Below are positions 4,024 through 5,850 of a stretch of 5,850 nucleotides of DNA, in pieces. A program made the translations under genes and the position numbers. This DNA comes from Deltaproteobacteria bacterium. GTDB taxonomy: Bacteria; JAEEML01. The notes under the pieces are model-generated. The model saw nothing but the letters and a program-made list of their open reading frames with translations, did not search any database and was not told the DNA's origin. Location of the stretch: the NCBI GenBank assembly GCA_016283195.1, contig JAEEML010000153.1:1-5850 (forward strand), read 5' to 3'. Within the stretch, counting starts at the first letter, position 1; each line of letters starts with the position of its first letter.

Positions 4024-5850
4024 ATGAACAGTGAATTACCATCCTGGGCCGAGGAGCTAAAAAATAAATATTTACGTGGTGAGGCCTCGCAATTTATTTT
4101 GGCCGGCAATGTTTACGACTATCTCCTTTACAATAATGAGCTGGTGACTCTTAACGAATTTTTGGAAAAAGTGCTTTTGGACAAAAGCCGGGAAACTATT
4201 ATTACTTACAATACAGCCACCGGTTCGCGCTTTTTAAAGAGAAGCCCCATACTCACCGGCGGCGAGAAACTTTTAGTTAATAAAAGCCCCTCTGACGTCT
4301 TGCCGGTTTTTGCTAAAATTTTGAGCGAAAACAACAAAGTCGCGCTTATTTTGGAATATGCCGAAGCCATTGTGCCGGCCATGGATTGGTCTCTCGCTTC
4401 CGAATACGACCGGGCGGCGGTTATCACCATGCATAGCTGGTCGCTTTCCAAATGGCTGATGAATGCCGATAATATTATCATTATGCTCACCGAGACCATA
4501 AGTGAGCTAAATAATAAGCTTTTGGCTAATCCCAAAATTGCCGTTATCAATGTGCCGTTTCCCGGTGCAGAAGAGCGACGGGCACTCATTAAAAAGTTAA
4601 ATCCCACTATGCCCGATGCTGTTTTAGACATCATGGCCGAGCAGACAGCCGGTCTAAAGCTTATCCAGATAGAAGCTATTTTAAAGCCAAGCGATGCGCT
4701 TTCTGATGATATAACTAGCCGTATTGATTACATATTTAAACTCTTAAAAGGCGATGAAGCTAGTCGCCGCCAGCGGGCCGAGAGCTTTGCCAAACTCACT
4801 CAGGGTATGAATAAAGAAGAGATTAAAGCCCTGATCGCTCCGGAAGGGGCGGAGAAAGTAGCAGAAACGCCTAAAGCCGATGTCATAGAGCCTTATAAAA
4901 ATATTCTCTCCCTCATTTTTAAGCGCAAACGCGAAATTATTGAAAAAGAGTGCTTTGGCCTGGTGGAAATTGTGGATAAAAACCATGACTTTTCCGCTGT
5001 CGGTGGCAATGAAGGCATTAAAAAGGTGCTCTCCAATATTGCTGCCAATATGCAAAGCGGCCAGCTCCGGCGGGTGCCGATGGGCCTTCTCTTTGTTGGG
5101 CCGATGGGCACCGGTAAAACCTTTGTGGCCGAAGCTTTTGCCAAAGAGAGCGGCTTTACGGCTATAAAGCTCAAAAATTTCCGCTCCAAATGGGTGGGTT
5201 CCACCGAATCTAATTTGGAAAAGATTTTAACTATTGTTAAAGCTATTGGCCAAGTTATTGTGATTATTGATGAAGGCGACCGCTCCTTTGGTAGCACCGG
5301 CGATAGTGACGGCGGCACCGGCAGCCGGGTTATTGCTCGTTTGAAAGAATTTATGAGTGATACCACCAATCGTGGGCGCATTCTCTTTATTATGATGACC
5401 AACAGACCTGATAAGCTGGATGTGGATCTTAAACGCGCCGGCCGTCTCGATCGCAAAATTCCCTTCTTCTACAGCGATGAACCGCAGGAAATCGAGTCGG
5501 TATTAAGAGCTGTTTTTGCTCGCAACAAGATTGAGCTCAGTTTTGATCTGGCTAAAAACCGGGCCAAGATAGCGGCCAAATTGCTAACTTATTCCAATGC
5601 CGATATTGAAGCTGTTGCTCTTTTGGCTGCTGATATTGCCGCCATGCAGGAAGCAGACAAGGTAAAACTTGCCCACATGGAACAGGCAATAAACGATTAC
5701 CTGCCGGCCCGCGATGCCAATATGCTGCGCTATATGGAACTTTTGGCGGTCTTTGAATCATCGAGCCGCGATATGTTACCGAAGCGTTATCAAGATCTTA
5801 GCAAAGAAGAACTTTTGGCCGAGTTGGCTCGGGCCAAGGCCAAAGCGCTG
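4024..5850 (+). CDS. Tandem AAA ATPase, first domain degenerate; 3' end outside
   Basis: Open from ATG 4024 to the right edge (609 residues seen), behind AGAGGAG at 4012-4018. It has no signal peptide and is expected in the cytosol. Residues about 1-240 resemble a degenerate AAA domain: no P-loop, a hydrophobic strand ending in L-I-L-E-Y (E111) where Walker B would be, and a later I-I-M-L-T strand and V-P-F-P-G-A-E-E-R segment typical of AAA cores. A helical linker (240-315) follows. Residues about 318-540 are a complete classic AAA module: A-V-G-G (325-328), Walker A GPMGTGKT (359-366, K365), pore loop K-W-V-G (389-392), Walker B V-I-I-D-E (D416, E417), sensor 1 N460, arginine-finger region R-A-G-R-L-D-R (471-477), and N-A-D-I-E (525-529) in the lid. 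A charged helical C terminus (about 560 on) continues past the edge. It should hydrolyse ATP as a ring, remodelling an unknown protein. The order of a dead and a live AAA domain recalls Ycf46-type proteins. Confidence 0.9.
   Translation, partial: MNSELPSWAEELKNKYLRGEASQFILAGNVYDYLLYNNELVTLNEFLEKVLLDKSRETIITYNTATGSRFLKRSPILTGGEKLLVNKSPSDVLPVFAKILSENNKVALILEYAEAIVPAMDWSLASEYDRAAVITMHSWSLSKWLMNADNIIIMLTETISELNNKLLANPKIAVINVPFPGAEERRALIKKLNPTMPDAVLDIMAEQTAGLKLIQIEAILKPSDALSDDITSRIDYIFKLLKGDEASRRQRAESFAKLTQGMNKEEIKALIAPEGAEKVAETPKADVIEPYKNILSLIFKRKREIIEKECFGLVEIVDKNHDFSAVGGNEGIKKVLSNIAANMQSGQLRRVPMGLLFVGPMGTGKTFVAEAFAKESGFTAIKLKNFRSKWVGSTESNLEKILTIVKAIGQVIVIIDEGDRSFGSTGDSDGGTGSRVIARLKEFMSDTTNRGRILFIMMTNRPDKLDVDLKRAGRLDRKIPFFYSDEPQEIESVLRAVFARNKIELSFDLAKNRAKIAAKLLTYSNADIEAVALLAADIAAMQEADKVKLAHMEQAINDYLPARDANMLRYMELLAVFESSSRDMLPKRYQDLSKEELLAELARAKAKAL

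Noticed and set aside
4206-5456. Long antisense frames opposite the AAA gene (4206-4634, 4744-5055, 4893-5456)
   Set aside because: The plus strand there encodes all the conserved AAA motifs in one continuous frame; the antisense frames are by-products of its codon use.

Overview
The window looks like accessory sequence from a Gram-negative bacterium with a mixed base composition. It carries three predicted lipoproteins (each with a clear signal peptide ending in a lipobox cysteine), one exported CAP-domain protein and one cytosolic AAA ATPase. Cysteine-rich lipoproteins with polar linkers, together with a three-part CAP protein, resemble what is seen in Myxococcota/Bradymonadia-type (old Deltaproteobacteria) genomes. 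That placement is a low-confidence inference from style, because the window has no rRNA or other marker gene. Most genes have a purine-rich AGAGG/GGAGG ribosome binding site 5-8 bases before the ATG.

Layout. Positions 1-887 (minus) hold the first 295 residues of a very cysteine-rich lipoprotein whose 3' end lies outside the window. A 180-base divergent spacer separates it from a 51-residue mini-lipoprotein at 1068-1223 (plus). That gene converges, ten bases apart, on a secreted CAP (SCP/PR-1) protein at 1234-2346 (minus). Short candidate terminators face both ways at the convergence. Upstream of the CAP gene, about 2361-2529 (minus) is a GC-rich, strongly foldable stretch. It begins after a promoter-like sequence and ends in a very strong intrinsic terminator only 14 bases before the CAP start codon. 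It could be a free-standing small RNA, or a leader that controls the CAP gene by attenuation. Its family is not recognised.

Positions 2678-3958 (plus) encode an unrecognised 426-residue lipoprotein with 14 cysteines and a CxxCHH heme-c-like motif. After 65 bases comes a tandem AAA protein (4024 to the right edge, plus) with a degenerate first AAA-like domain and a complete second ATPase domain, reminiscent of the Ycf46 type. The gap between them has a fair internal promoter, so the two may be only partly co-expressed.

How the genes work together is not evident. Four of the five proteins are built for the envelope or exterior and the fifth is an intracellular remodelling ATPase. The item most worth pursuing is the RNA element ahead of the CAP gene. 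No tRNA, rRNA, CRISPR array, insertion sequence or phage gene was found.
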